64,000 nucleotides of DNA from Phocoena phocoena (GCF_963924675.1 NC_089238.1:59426799-59490798); one strand, 5' to 3'; shown: positions 43,070-62,110, counted from the first letter of the stretch. Numbers and translations: made by a program. The notes: a model not told the origin generated them from the sequence alone.

Positions 43070-44020
43070 ATGCCTGTGCTCGGCCCCCAGAGGCAGCTGC
43101 TGAGTCCCCTCAACTCCACGTCCCCAGCCACCCCCCGCCTCGGGCTGGCCACCAACCAGACGGGGCCCCAGTGCCTGGAGGTGTCCGTTCCCGAAGGGCT
43201 GTTCCTCAGCTTGGGGCTGGTGAGTCTCGTGGAGAACGTGCTGGTGGTGGCCGCCATCATCAAGAACCGCAACCTGCACTCGCCCATGTACTACTTCATC
43301 TGCTGCCTGGCCGTGTCCGACCTGCTTGTGAGCGTCAGCAACGTGCTGGAGACGGCCGTCATGCTGCTGCTGGAGGCCGGCGCCCTGGCCCCTCGGGCCG
43401 CCCTGGTGCAGCAGCTGGACGTCATTGATGTGCTTATCTGCAGCTCCATGGTGTCCAGCCTCTGCTTCCTGGGCGCCATCGCCGTGGACCGCTACATCTC
43501 CATCTTCTACGCCCTGCGGTACCACAGCCTCGTGACATTGCCCAGGGCGTGGCGGGCCATCGCGGCCATCTGGGTGGCCAGCATCCTCGCCAGCACCCTC
43601 TTCATCGCCTACTACAACCACACGGCCGTTCTGCTCTGTCTCGTGAGCTTCTTCGTAGCCATGCTGGTGCTCATGGCGGTGCTGTATGTCCACATGCTGG
43701 CCCGGGCGTGCCAGCACGCCCGGGGCATTGCCCGGCTCCACAAGAGGCAGCGCTCCACCCAGCAGGGCTTCGGCCTCAAGGGCGCAGCCACCCTCACCAT
43801 CCTGCTGGGCCCCTTCTTCCTCTGCTGGGGCCCCTTCTTCCTCCACCTCTCGCTCATCGTCCTCTGCCCTCAACACCCCACCTGTGGCTGCATCTTCAAG
43901 AACTTCAAACTCTTCCTCACCCTCATCATCTGCAACGCCATCGTGGACCCTCTCATCTACGCCTTCCGCAGCCAGGAGCTCCGGAAGACGCTTCAAGAGG
44001 TGCTGCAGGGCTCCTGGTGA
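43070..44020 (+). CDS. MC1R: MC1R, melanocortin 1 receptor (intact frame, 316 aa)
   Basis: MC1R is a Gs-coupled receptor for alpha-MSH in melanocytes that switches eumelanin and pheomelanin. It is a single exon of 316 codons; human and cow have 317. The ATG matches the family start. Seen: N-glycosylation sequons at N15 and N29, seven hydrophobic segments, E94 in TM2, D117 and D120 in TM3, DRY at 140-142, CWGP in TM6, and DPLIY in TM7 in place of NPxxY. Departures from conserved residues: the Asn after D117 is deleted (human N118), Pro at 248 (human Ile 249), Lys at 280 (human Asn 281), and Gly at 314 (human Cys 315, palmitoylated). An extra sequon N183-H-T is near ECL2. The frame is open, so this is not a classic pseudogene, but signalling may be altered. 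Neighbours TCF25 and TUBB3 fit the locus. Confidence 0.98.
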   Translation: MPVLGPQRQLLSPLNSTSPATPRLGLATNQTGPQCLEVSVPEGLFLSLGLVSLVENVLVVAAIIKNRNLHSPMYYFICCLAVSDLLVSVSNVLETAVMLLLEAGALAPRAALVQQLDVIDVLICSSMVSSLCFLGAIAVDRYISIFYALRYHSLVTLPRAWRAIAAIWVASILASTLFIAYYNHTAVLLCLVSFFVAMLVLMAVLYVHMLARACQHARGIARLHKRQRSTQQGFGLKGAATLTILLGPFFLCWGPFFLHLSLIVLCPQHPTCGCIFKNFKLFLTLIICNAIVDPLIYAFRSQELRKTLQEVLQGSW

Positions 44021-44595
44021 GCTGCTGGGCAGAGGGAGGAGGTGCTGTCGTGCGGCCCAAGCCCTGGGTGGCCGGGGCGGTCCCTTGGCAGAGAGGACGG
44101 GCTAGGCCATCTCTGAAGGTGTGGATGCACAGACCCTCTGGGGCCCGGGAGGGGAATGGCACGAAGCTCCAGGAGGAGCTGTGGGGGATGGATGAGGCTG
44201 GGGAGACTGCGGGGCACGGCCCACGTCTCTCGAGTCCCCCCCTCGTGCAGAGACCCGCCGCACCCACTCTGGGACCGCCCCCCCCGACCCCCGTCCACTG
44301 GGATGTGCAGTGTGGTGGCAAAAGCTGTCGGCGGTGCTGCTCCAAGGACTTTGTGACCAGCAAGGAGGAAGGCGTGGAGCCACAGTGGGAGGGTGGGGCT
44401 TCTCTCTTCTAAGGCTCGGTGGTGACTGAGAGCCAGGGCTCAGCCCATCTGTCGACACCGCACGCCCCCCGGCAGACAGTGCCGGCCAACACCTGCTCCG
44501 GGTGAAGCAGGGGCCATCGGCCTGAACTGGGGACCAGTACCCAGGCTCCTGGGGCCAGGAAGCAGTCTGGTAATAAATTCTATGCTTGGTGCAGC
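44021..44595 (+). other. MC1R: MC1R 3' UTR
   Basis: From the stop to just past AATAAA at 44572-44577. The intergenic splice donor overlapping the stop codon is described separately. Confidence 0.7.
44572..44577 (+). terminator. MC1R: MC1R polyadenylation signal AATAAA
   Basis: Canonical hexamer in GGTAATAAATTC, about 550 bases after the MC1R stop and 2.5 kb before the TUBB3 start. In human a weak site here allows read-through into TUBB3. Confidence 0.75.
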
Positions 44596-46740
44596 CTCCT
44601 TGCCATCTGTCTTGCCTCCTTCCAGAAGCTGCTTGAAGCTTGAGGTGGAGGAGTGGGGGCGGGGCTGAGGGGGGAAGGAAGGAAGGAAGTCCCAGGAACC
44701 AGCCAGCAACCGTGGCTGGGCTGCCCAGGTGAGGAAACCACAGCCCCGCCTGTGGGCGGGGAGAGCGCGGGAACCTGACCACACCCACCCGATCCTGTGC
44801 CTTTGCTTTCTCTGGGGTGCAAACCCCCGCCCAGAGCAACTGGAGTAAGGGCAGCAGCTCCCCTGCCCCCAGCCACCACCATGGTGACAAGACCCCAGCG
44901 CTGTCCAAATGCAGCAGAAGCAGGACCACAGTGACCCATGTGTGACCCCGGCCGGAACACGGCCCTCTCTCGGCCCAGTCCTGCAGCCCCTCGTCCGTAT
45001 CCCTGCCTCGTCCAGCGGCAGGGTGGCCTGGAGGCTGGGGTCTGCTCTCGTCCAAGTGCTGCCCTTCTGGGAGGAGGGTCAGGGCTCCACCAGCCCTGGG
45101 GGGTGTGAGGCAAGGCCGCCCAGAAGGCCGTGAGGCTGTCCAGGGGCTACAGGGGTGTCCAAGCCCCAGGGGAGTGGGTCTCTGCGGTGGACCGTGCTGA
45201 CTGATGCTGGGAGCCCTTGGGTCCTCCCTCTGCTGCAGCCCTGGGCTGAGTTCCCACCTGCTTCCTCCGCAGACACAGCATACATTCGACCCCCTTCCTG
45301 GTACAGGCTCAGTGGAGGAACAGTAACGGTATCAGCCAACTCCAAGGCAGGTCTAGTAATGCCTGCAGCCCCTGCCGCCCCCTGGCCAGCCACCCGAGCC
45401 CTGTCCCGGCCAGTTCCTGCCCGCCCACTGCTGGCAGCTCCAGCCCTGACTGCTGACCTCGGGGCTGGGAGCTGGTTCCCAGCAGGGCCGGCTTTTGCTG
45501 GGAGACGGGATGATGAGTCAGCCTCGAGCCGGGCACCAGAGCCCTCTGGGGATGGACGGGGAGCTGGCCTGGCCCGATGCCACCCTGCGGGGCGGCAGGG
45601 CTGGTGATGGGTCCTGGTCAACTGGATGCAAAGCTTCTTCCTTTGCTCATCAGGGAGGCGTGGCCAGCTCCAGGGAAGAGCCAAATGCTCCCCAGGACCC
45701 CCTGAATGGGGACAGGGAGGGGCCCCAGGCGGCTGGAAGCCAACCACAGAAAGCCACATCATGGACGTGTTGTGAGGGAGGGCGTCTCTCGAGAACAAAA
45801 GGCCCATTTCTAGACTTGCCAAACTGGGGAAGCTGCAAGAGGAGAAAGAGAGGGGCGCGCACACAGCTACACCACACAAGCCGTGTGAGCGCACACACAG
45901 GAACAGGTCCGCATGGTGTGGCTGAGACCCTTCCTGAGGATTTTGTTACGAAATATCAGGAGGACTTGATGATAGGCGGTTTCACTCTAACGTCTGACCC
46001 CAGCAGACTGCTAGGCCAGTGGGTCGTCCAGCCTCTGAACTGCGCGTCCACTTCACCGCCTCCCTTCGCTCTCTTATGCGCACACCATCTCCCTACATAG
46101 CTCCCCTAGCCCACCGAATTTCCTTGGCCTCACTTGGACCAAGACCCCAGGGGTACAGGTGACATCAGGGAGAGTGAGTCAGACAGAAACCACCACCTCC
46201 CCCCACCCCACCCCCAGTCAGTTCTGTGCCTGGCTTGTTTGTGTCCTTCTGACAATTCCTGACACCGAAGTTCACTGAGCAGCAGCTACATGCCAGGTGC
46301 TGTGCCTGGCAGGGGTACAGAGCAGCCCCCCCTGCTAGGTCCATTTGGAATCTCATGGCAGCCCCCTGGGGAAGAAGGGGCAGGTGGCATCCCCCAGTGC
46401 AGAGAAGAACAGTGAAACTCAGAGCTGCCATAGCAACCCACCGCCCCCCTCCTGCACTCACAGCCCTTCTGACTCAGACGTTTGTTTGGGAGCCCTGCCC
46501 CATGATTTCTTTCTTCTGGAGAGAAGTCGGTGCCTGCTGCGGCCTTTTCCTGGCTACCCCACCATTAAGGGACCCGGCAAAGCTCAGAGTACCTGGTCCG
46601 CCCCTTCGCGACACAAGACAGGGAGCTGGGAGGCGCCCATGTTGGCCTTTCGGGGTGGGAAATGGGGTTGGTCCCTACACAGGTGTGGACAAGAAAGACC
46701 CTCCTCGCAAAGCCGAGGGGCGAGGCTGCCGCTGGGGTGG
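44596..46740. other. MC1R-TUBB3 intergenic region
   Basis: No gene is supported. Open frames in this GC-rich stretch have no recognisable protein. It could contain the linking exons of MC1R-TUBB3 read-through transcripts known in human, but I could not place them. Confidence 0.6.
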
Positions 46741-47088
46741 GATAGAGGCGGCAGCCGGGCCGGGGGCCGAGGGCCAAGGGGGCTTCTATTGTCCTCCCTG
46801 GAGCTCGCCAGCCCCTCCTTTCGGGTGCGCGGTCCCCAGACCCCTGGGGCGGCGGGAGGAGGCGCTGCAGCGCGCGGTGGAGCGGGGATGCGCGGTGCTG
46901 ATGCTGCAGCCCTGCCGCATTCTGCGGCGGCGTCCCCGGATTGGCCGCGCGCGATGACGCCAGGCCAGGCGCGGCGGGCGGGGCCCAGCCTATAAGAGCG
47001 GGCGGCGGGGGCGGCGGATCCTCCGCAGCCAGCCCCGGCCCCAGCGCGTCCGCCTGCGTCCCGCAGCCGCCCGCCACACGCACCGAGC

Positions 47089-55067
<7,979 letters not shown>

Positions 55068-55405
55068 AGCGGCTGAGGGGTGGGACGCGGCCGCGGCCAG
55101 GACCGAGAGGTCTGTCCCCTGAGCCATGTAGCCACTGACACACCCCGGCCCTTTCCCCCACCAGGCCCGGTCATGTCACCCTAGGGCTCCCAAGTGTGTG
55201 TCCTTTAGTACTTACAGCATCCCCGCCCTGTGTGTCTTCTCAGCTGTCTTCCGCCATAGGTCAAATCCATTTTGCCTGGCCCGTTTGTCTCTCTGCTTTA
55301 TTATCAGCTCCAGGCCTGATGTTTTACGGTTTGGTTTGTTTTTTTTACTGGTTTGTGTTTATATCTTGGGGGGGATACTTAATAAATTTATTGCTGTCAG
55401 ATACC
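55068..55405 (+). other. TUBB3: TUBB3 3' UTR
   Basis: From the stop to just past AATAAA at 55381-55386. GC-rich first, then T-rich near 55330-55370. The short length agrees with human TUBB3 mRNA. Confidence 0.75.
55381..55386 (+). terminator. TUBB3: TUBB3 polyadenylation signal AATAAA
   Basis: AATAAA in TACTTAATAAATTT, about 315 bases after the stop, followed by a GTGCCTGGTG-type element. Confidence 0.85.
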
Positions 55406-55907
55406 CGTGCCTGGTGCTGGAGATTTCTTCTTATTCTGGAAAGTTGGGGCCAGAGGAGTTAGGAGGGGCAGACAGGGAGGCCTGGTGGCGGGGGCAGGAC
55501 AGAGCATCATCGTCTCCCAGTGGGGGCTGACGTGGGCCTGTGCTTGGAACCTGCAGCTGTCCCAAGGTGCAGCCCCTGGCAGGGGAGCTCCTGGCGGTGG
55601 TGCTGGAGAAGGTGGCCATGGCTGCAGGAAGCCCAGGCGTGCTCTCAGGCGACCCGGGACAAGCCCCAGTCCCCTCCAGGGTGACTCGTGCCGCAGAGTT
55701 GTCCTGTGGCTTATACGGGTGCTAGACGTTAGAGGCAGGCAGCCGAGACCCAAAGGGGAGTCAGGAAGGGGGGACCTTGAGGACTCCCCCGGAAAATGTG
55801 GTGTGCTGGACGGCTGGGGCTTGAGCCCTGGGGAAAGGGCGGGTCTGGTCGGCGAGTTGTGGGCACAGCACCCCGCGCAGCCGGACCGGGAGTGAAGTTC
55901 TGGCCCA

Positions 55908-55924
55908 CGCGCCCCCTGGCGGTC
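55908..55924 (-). promoter_or_regulatory. CTCF-like site downstream of TUBB3
   Basis: CGCGCCCCCTGGCGGTC matches the reverse CTCF core (GCGCCCCCTGGTGG) with a single T to C change. Confidence 0.5.
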
Positions 55925-57060
55925 GTTTCCTGTGGCCGCAGGGCACCCAGGGTCCCGCTGGAAGGGGAAACCTGGCCGCCCCCTCCTCGTATAGGGAGAG
56001 AAGTGGAATCCCAGAGGCGCTGCCTGCCCGGGGCCCAGGTGAGCCCGTGCAGAGCTGGACGGGCCCAGACCCTCTGCCCTTGGCCTCCCCACACCCCACC
56101 CCTCGAAGCCAGGTTCTCATCAAGGCCAGCTCCCCCGGGACACCCCTGCATCCCACCCTTCTGTGTGGATACCCGGGCAGAGAGAGGCCGAAGGGGCTGA
56201 TCTGGACCAGGGAATGGAAGCCCCGAGAGGGCCGGCATCCAGGGCTCTGGCAGGAGCGGATGCTTCCAGGCACCTGCTCCGGGCCAGGCCAGCTCTAAGC
56301 CCGTCGCACGGCTGACCCTGAAGAGCTGTGCTCGCCCACCTCACAGGCAAGGCGGCCAGGTTACAGTGAGCGTGACTGTTTGTGTGTGAGGGTCTGAGCC
56401 CTGCTCTGCGCCCTCCTCTCTGGGTTGTGAAGGCCCCGACTCCACGTCCACGGCAGCTTCACAGGGCTGCGGCCTCCATGCACGGCAGGGGAGGGATGTC
56501 CACAGCTCAGGTTCTCAAGGGGCTCAGTGACCCCCAAAGACTTGAGTCCCCCGCCAGGTGTTGACAAAGCTCCTGATAGCCAGGTGCTCATGCTGGGTCC
56601 CCCGGTCCGTGGTCTTCCCGGGCTCTCTCCTGAGGGGTGGAAAGCTGTGCCTTGTTTAACCTTTACAGTGAGGCCACCAGGTTTCCAGGCAAGAAACGAG
56701 GCTCAGAGACGTGAGTGTCTGCCCGTTGGCAGGTGGCACAGCCGGGGGTCCGGCCCAGGCTGTGTATCTCTCCACTTTGCTTCAAGTGGCCACAGATCCA
56801 CTTCCCTCCGGAGCACCTGCACCTGTGAGAACTTCGTCCTGGCTCGGGTCACATAGATGAAGCTGGCCTCCTTGGGCCGCCCTGCCTTCTCTGCCTAGAC
56901 TGCAGCCCCGCTTTAGCACTCACGATGGCCTAGGACACCTCTGTTGCTCCCCGGGGTTCCTCTCTTGCGGGAGGGGCTTGGCACCTCCTTCCTCCAGCCC
57001 TCCCTCCTCTCCTCCTGCTGCGTCCCTCTGCCCCGTCCCTTGAGCCTCCGGCTCCCTTTC

Positions 57061-57270
57061 TTTCTTTTTTTTTTTTTTTCGGTTTGCGGGCCTCTCACTG
57101 TTGTGGCCTCTCCCGTGGCGGAGCACAGGCTCCGGACGTGCAGGCTCAGCGGCCATGGCTCACGGGCCCAGCCGCTCCGCGGCATGTGGGATCTTCCCGG
57201 GCCGGGGCACGAACCCGCGTCCCCTGCATCGGCAGGCGGACTCTCAACCACTGCGCCACCAGGGAAGCCC
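57061..57270 (-). mobile_element. CHR-type SINE (reverse) with TSD
   Basis: A T-rich left end and reverse CHR body ending CCAGGGAAGCCC. Target-site duplication CGGCTCCCTTTCTT at the left flank (from 57049) and at 57271-57284. Confidence 0.94.
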
Positions 57271-58899
57271 CGGCTCCCTTTCTTATGAGGGGCCGTTTAG
57301 TTCTCTCCTGTTTTCCTCAGTCCTAGCCTCACTCCTCGCAGACATTGTGGAGCAGAGACAAGCCAGCCCTGGGCTCCGCGTGAAGTCCTGACCCACGGCG
57401 TCCCTGAGCGAGGTGAATGGCTGTGCTTTATGTCAGCGCATTTCAGAGCAGTTCGCTGTGCACCTGAAAACAGGAACACACGTGGAAAGTGGCTGGAACA
57501 GCATGTGGCCCATAACAAAAGCCCTAAGTGTTAGCTCTTACATGCCTGTTATTATTGGTGAGGCGAGATCATGTGCAGGGATGCCTGGACAGGAGGGGGC
57601 AGGAGAAACCCGCTCAGGGGTTACCCAGTCTCACCTGAACCTCCCCGAAGGGCTCTGATGGGCCCAGTGCCATCCAGTATTGACACCACTGTTGGATGGC
57701 CTTTGGGGCCGCCTACCTCACGGGCTGTTTTGCCTTCAGGTCCGCCTGTCCCTTTCAGCCTGGGTGATGGGCCAGGGGCATCTAGACCTGGGCACACTCC
57801 CGGCCCTTGCCCTGCGCCCTCAGCCTGGCATGCAGGGCTGCTCAGGGGCCAGGAGATGGCCTCACCCCCAGGGACAGGGCTGCCAGAGCAAATACAGGAC
57901 GCCCAGTTACACTGGAATTTCAGATGAAGAACAAATAACATTCCACTTGGGGACATGTTTATACTAAGCAATTATTCCTCAGTTACAAAATCTGGAAATC
58001 TGAGACTGGGGTCCCCGGCAGCCCCACAGCTGGGCCTGTTCTGGGGGCCAGGCAGCCCTGAGCTCTTCACCCACTAGGTCACACGTCCCGGCACACTTGT
58101 GAGGCGGATGCTTCAGGGGAAGGGGCCGAGGCCTGGAGACAGGCAAAGCTGCCCAAGACCCCAGCCTCCAGGGGCAGGGACACAATTTGCACGGAGGATG
58201 CCGGAGCCGAGTCATCATGGATCCCACCACCCCTGGGGGACAACGACAGCTTGAGAAGGGAGGCAGTGAGTGTGGAATGGAGATGACCGTCAACTCTGCC
58301 CCTCTCCATGTGGCAGGGCACTTCCCCTCTCTAGGGCACCTTCCCCAGCTGCGAAGAACACGTCCACTCATATTTTAGGAGTCGGAACTCCGTATAGATT
58401 CAATCGAAAGAAAAGACTTAGGCTCTTAAAATTCTTTGAAAGCGACTTGCTTAGATAATAATAAATGAGTGGGTACACATACGAGTGCAATAAAGCTCCG
58501 CATGTTGAGGCCACCACGTGCAGGGGCTGCTGCCAGCACAGGTGTAGGGTTTGGGGTCCTCCCCAGGAGAGGATGGGCCAGGGCACTGGCGCTGTGGAGG
58601 AAGGATGGAGCGAGGCAGAACTGGAGGGAATGAAGTCACAGTGGGCTGGTGTGACGACACCCACCGCAGACCAGGACTGCGAAGCTGAGCAGGATCCCGT
58701 TTCCTGGGGAACTGCAGAGTTCAAGTATTAATACGCATGGGACATTGGTGTGGGTGCTTCCGTATGCTTTTCTATCTTCTTCTCTGAGAGTTTCAGAGGA
58801 GGACTGTATTCTCATCCAGCAGGAACCATTTGTAAGGCCAGCTGAGAGTCTCCCCGGGACTCCTCCACTTTCCAGCACCTGTCATACAGCTAACACTCC

Positions 58900-59210
58900 T
58901 TCCAGCAGCCCTGGGGAACACAACGGCACGACTGTCAGAGGAAAACCAGAGAACAAAGATGAACGTGGTGGTGCTAACGCTAGAATCGATCAGTGGCTGC
59001 CTGGGGACAGAGGTGGGGACAGGGTGGGGGGGTGGCAAGGGGGCAGGAGGAAGCCTTTCAGGAAGAGGAAGGATAGGGTTACCATCTTAGTCAGCGTCAT
59101 AGTTTCTCAGGTGTATGCAACTGTCAAAACTGATCAGATGGTGCACTTGAACACGAAGCTTGTGTGTCAATCACACCTGCATAAAGCTGTCAAGAAAAAG
59201 GAAACTTCCA
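58900..59210 (+). mobile_element. Decayed L1-type 3' end
   Basis: GATCAGTGGCTGCCTGGGGA, then GTTTCTCAGGTGTATGCAAC, TCAAAACTGATCAGATGGTG and CAATCACACCTGCATAAAGC, a widely copied old L1 3' UTR order. Confidence 0.55.
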
Positions 59211-60146
59211 ACAGCTGTCATCTCACCACAAATCAAAGGCAGTGTGTTTACAAGGACCCGCAGCCCCTGGCCTCTCCCGTTCCCCTCCTCGCCCTTCGCT
59301 GTTCACCAGACTCTGGCCACAGGAGCCCGCTCTCTGTTGCGCTGGCACATAGCCTCTTGTGGCGCCTGGGGGCCTTCGCAGGTGCAGCTCCTGAGCGCTG
59401 TTTCCCAGCTGTCCTGCGGTTCTCTCCTTCTTAACGCGTGGGTCTGGAGCACGACGTCCTCCTCCCAGACCTTGTTTGCCACCTTGTCATCCTGTGTATT
59501 TTCTTCCTGTGCTTCATATCTCTTACTGATTTGCATCTTTGCTTATTGTCTGTCTGGCTCCTTGAGTTCTGGGGCCGTGTCTGTCTTCTCCCCGCTCTGT
59601 CCCAGGGGGAGTGGGCCCCTTGCCAGGTGGAACATTCTTCCTCTCAGGGCCAGTCTCACTCAGGACTGGCCCTTCCTCAGTCCCTGTAAGTAAGTACCTA
59701 CGTGTCTAGGTACTGTTCTAGGCCCCAAAGAGTGAAGAAAGCAAAAAAAAAAAAAACCCTTGTCTACAGCCTTTATTTAGTGTCTGGTGCGGGGCAGGGG
59801 GTGGAGGTGGGGTGGAGACAAAAATCAAGTGAAAATGTACAAGACAGAGGACATCAGGCAGTGACACGAGTCATGGAGAGAAACCTAGCAGGCGCCCCTG
59901 GAGAGCAGCAATTATACTGGTTCCCACAGACACAGACTTCTCCAGCTCCCGCCCCCATCTCCACTGAGCAGCCCCTAGTCTCACTGTGCCTCAGTTTCAT
60001 CCTCTGTGAAATGGGGTAGAATTGCAGTGCTTCCCTCCCTCACCAGTTGTGAACATGGGTGGAAGGAAGTACAACCATCTGCTGCTTGCAGTGATTCCCT
60101 CTTCTGTTTTTCCCCCCTCAACCACTGGGGTTTCAAAGAAAATTAG

Positions 60147-60536
60147 GGGACTTCCCTGGTGGTGCAGTGGTTAGGAATCCATCTGCCAATGCAGGGGACA
60201 TGGGATCGAGCCCTGGTCTGGGAAGATCCCACATGCCATGGAGCAACTAAGCCCGTGTGCCACAACTACTGAGCCTGCGCTCTAGAGCCCGCGAGCCACA
60301 ACTACTGAGCCTGCGCTCTAGAGCCCGCGAGCCACAACTACTGAGCCCACGTGCCACAACTACTGAAGCCCGCACGCCTAGAGCCCGTGCTCCACAGAAA
60401 TAGATGCCACTGCAATGAGAAGCCCGCGCACTGCAACGAAGAGTAGCCCCCGCTCGCTGCAACTAGAGAAAAGACTGCGCGCAGCAACGAAGACCTAACA
60501 CAGCGAAAAATAAATAAATTACAAAAAAAAAAAAAG
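60147..60536 (+). mobile_element. Long CHR-family SINE with internal 36-bp duplication
   Basis: It starts GGGACTTCCCTGGTGGTGCA and ends in an A-rich tail (AAATAAATAAATTAC then poly-A). Target-site duplication AAAGAAAATTA on both sides. Two perfect copies of a 36-bp unit (AGCCTGCGCTCTAGAGCCCG onward) lie at about 60270-60341. Confidence 0.92.
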
Positions 60537-60910
60537 AAAATTAAATACCAACGTTTAAAAGAGAGTGGTTTCGACTTAAACCGGGACTTTTGTGATTACG
60601 GAAAATCTAGGCAATGCCGTCCCCTGCCTATACCATTGTCGACGAAAAATCAATCAGTTGATCTAAGGAAGAAATGGAAAATTTTATTCGAGCCAAATTT
60701 GAGGATTATAACCCAGGAACACCATCTCAGTAAAGCTCCAAGAACTGTTCTGCCATTAGAAGTCAAGTCACAGTTATACAGGTTTTTTGAGACAGAGGGC
60801 TGGACATCAAATGACATATTATTGACAGTTTAAACAATCTAGATCTAAGCTCATCCTGGCCCCTTACAAGATCAGGAAGGAACCTTATCTTTTTTAAAAA
60901 ATAGATTTTA

Positions 60911-61196
60911 GGGCTTCCCTGGTGGCGCAGCGGTTGAGAATCTGCCTGCCAATGCAGGGGACACGGGTTTGATCCCTGGTTTGGGAGGATCCCACATGCC
61001 GCCGAGCAACTAGGCCAGTGAGCCACAACTACCGAGCCCGCGCGTCTGGAGCCTGTGCTCCGCAACAAGAGAGGCCGCGATAGTGAGAGGCCCGCGCACT
61101 GCGATGAAGAGTGGTCCCAGCTTGCCACAACTAGAGATGAGCCCTTGCACAGAAACGAAGACCCAACACAGCAAAAATTAATTAATTAATTAATAA
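60911..61196 (+). mobile_element. CHR-family SINE (forward)
   Basis: It starts GGGCTTCCCTGGTGGCGCAG, continues into the CHR body with the extended GATGAAGAGTGGTCCCAGC part, and ends AATTAATTAATTAATTAATA. Confidence 0.92.
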
Positions 61197-61231
61197 ACTC
61201 CTACCCCCGACATCTTTAAAAAAAAAGATTT

Positions 61232-61390
61232 AAAAATATTTATTTATTTATTTAGGCTGTGCCGGGTCTTGGTTGTGGCATGAGGACTCCTAGTTGAGGC
61301 ATGTGGGATCTAGTTCCCTGACCACGGATGGAGCGGGAGCCCCCTGCACCGGGAGCGCAGTCTTACCCACTGGACCACCACGGAAATCCC
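61232..61390 (-). mobile_element. Short CHR-related SINE (reverse)
   Basis: TTATTTATTTAGGCTGTGCC, then TAGTTCCCTGACCACGGATG and an end at ACCACCACGGAAATCCC. It lies less than 300 bp from the preceding SINE in the opposite orientation. Confidence 0.85.
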
Positions 61391-61639
61391 GGAACCCTAT
61401 CTTTTAAGCAGCTGTCGTGGATGCCAGGAGAATGCTGCTCTTTGTGGTTAGGCAGGCGTTTCTGCCGATGGGGAGGTTTGATCGATGCGTAAATGCAGAT
61501 ACAGATGCACAGCGGGGCGAGAGCAGGCCAAAGGGCAGAGAAAATTTTTATGTTTAAAATTTTCTTGTCTTGCCATAAAACATGAATTTTATTTCACACC
61601 ACCTTGAAGAGCTGGGACGAAGTGTCTGTCACCCATTTC

Positions 61640-62110
61640 CTGGAGCGGGAGGTGGAGGCCTCCGGGCGGGGGGCGGGACGCGCAGACTCCGCCTGTGCTG
61701 TGAGCCTCCGGGCCGCAGGAGGCAGCAGCGGGCGGGGCGGATACAGTGTATCGAGGGCGGCGGTGGATACGATGTAACGAGGCCGGCCGGCCGCACACAA
61801 TGTAGCGAGGGCTGCGGCGGTCAGGTGAGGGGCGGAGCGGGCGCGGGCGGGGGTCCGGGTGGAGGAGACGAGGACGCTCGGGCCGCCGCGACCCGGAGCT
61901 CGGAGAGACCCCTCTCCCGACGCGGACCCCGCGGCGCAGGGGGCGAGGGACCCGCCCGAGGCCCCGGCCCGGGCGCAGAGCGGGATTCGGACCCGCGGGT
62001 CCTCACCTGGGGGCAGAGGGATTTGGAGACCTCAGCCGCGCCACCCACCCGAGCAGGGTTCGGCGGGGAAGGCGTCCCCCGGCAGATGATACCGTCACTG
62101 CTTCCGGCCG
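61640..62110 (+). promoter_or_regulatory. DEF8: CpG island, probable DEF8 promoter
   Basis: A CpG-dense stretch rich in GGCGG and CCCGCG motifs. DEF8 is the gene that follows TUBB3 in the same orientation in human, so this is the expected position of its promoter. The identity rests on synteny only; no DEF8 protein code is in the window. Confidence 0.6.
61700..61824 (+). other. DEF8: Candidate DEF8 non-coding first exon (start approximate)
   Basis: A good donor CGGTCAG/GTGAGG ends a possible exon at 61824 inside the CpG island. It contains three degenerate copies of TGTANCGAGGGCGGCGG-like sequence. No ATG of DEF8 is recognised, so it would be 5' UTR. Confidence 0.4.

Larger units (their letters stand above)
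55410..61600. other. TUBB3-DEF8 intergenic region
   Basis: No gene is supported. It has a CTCF-like site (55908-55924), four SINEs (57061, 60147, 60911, 61232), a decayed L1-type 3' end at about 58900-59210, and an unassigned palindromic-repeat fragment near 57890-57990. Open frames here have no recognisable content. Confidence 0.65.

Noticed and set aside
42884..43996. A 370-codon open frame on the minus strand across MC1R
   Set aside because: It is the antisense shadow of MC1R, caused by GC-rich third positions. It has acidic, low-complexity content and no family match.
43070..44020. Calling MC1R a pseudogene
   Set aside because: The frame is complete with DRY, CWGP and DPLIY intact. The altered residues suggest changed function, not proven loss.
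46345..46995. Open frame upstream of TUBB3 (216 codons)
   Set aside because: It ends in the promoter CpG island and reads as random GC-rich sequence; no family similarity.
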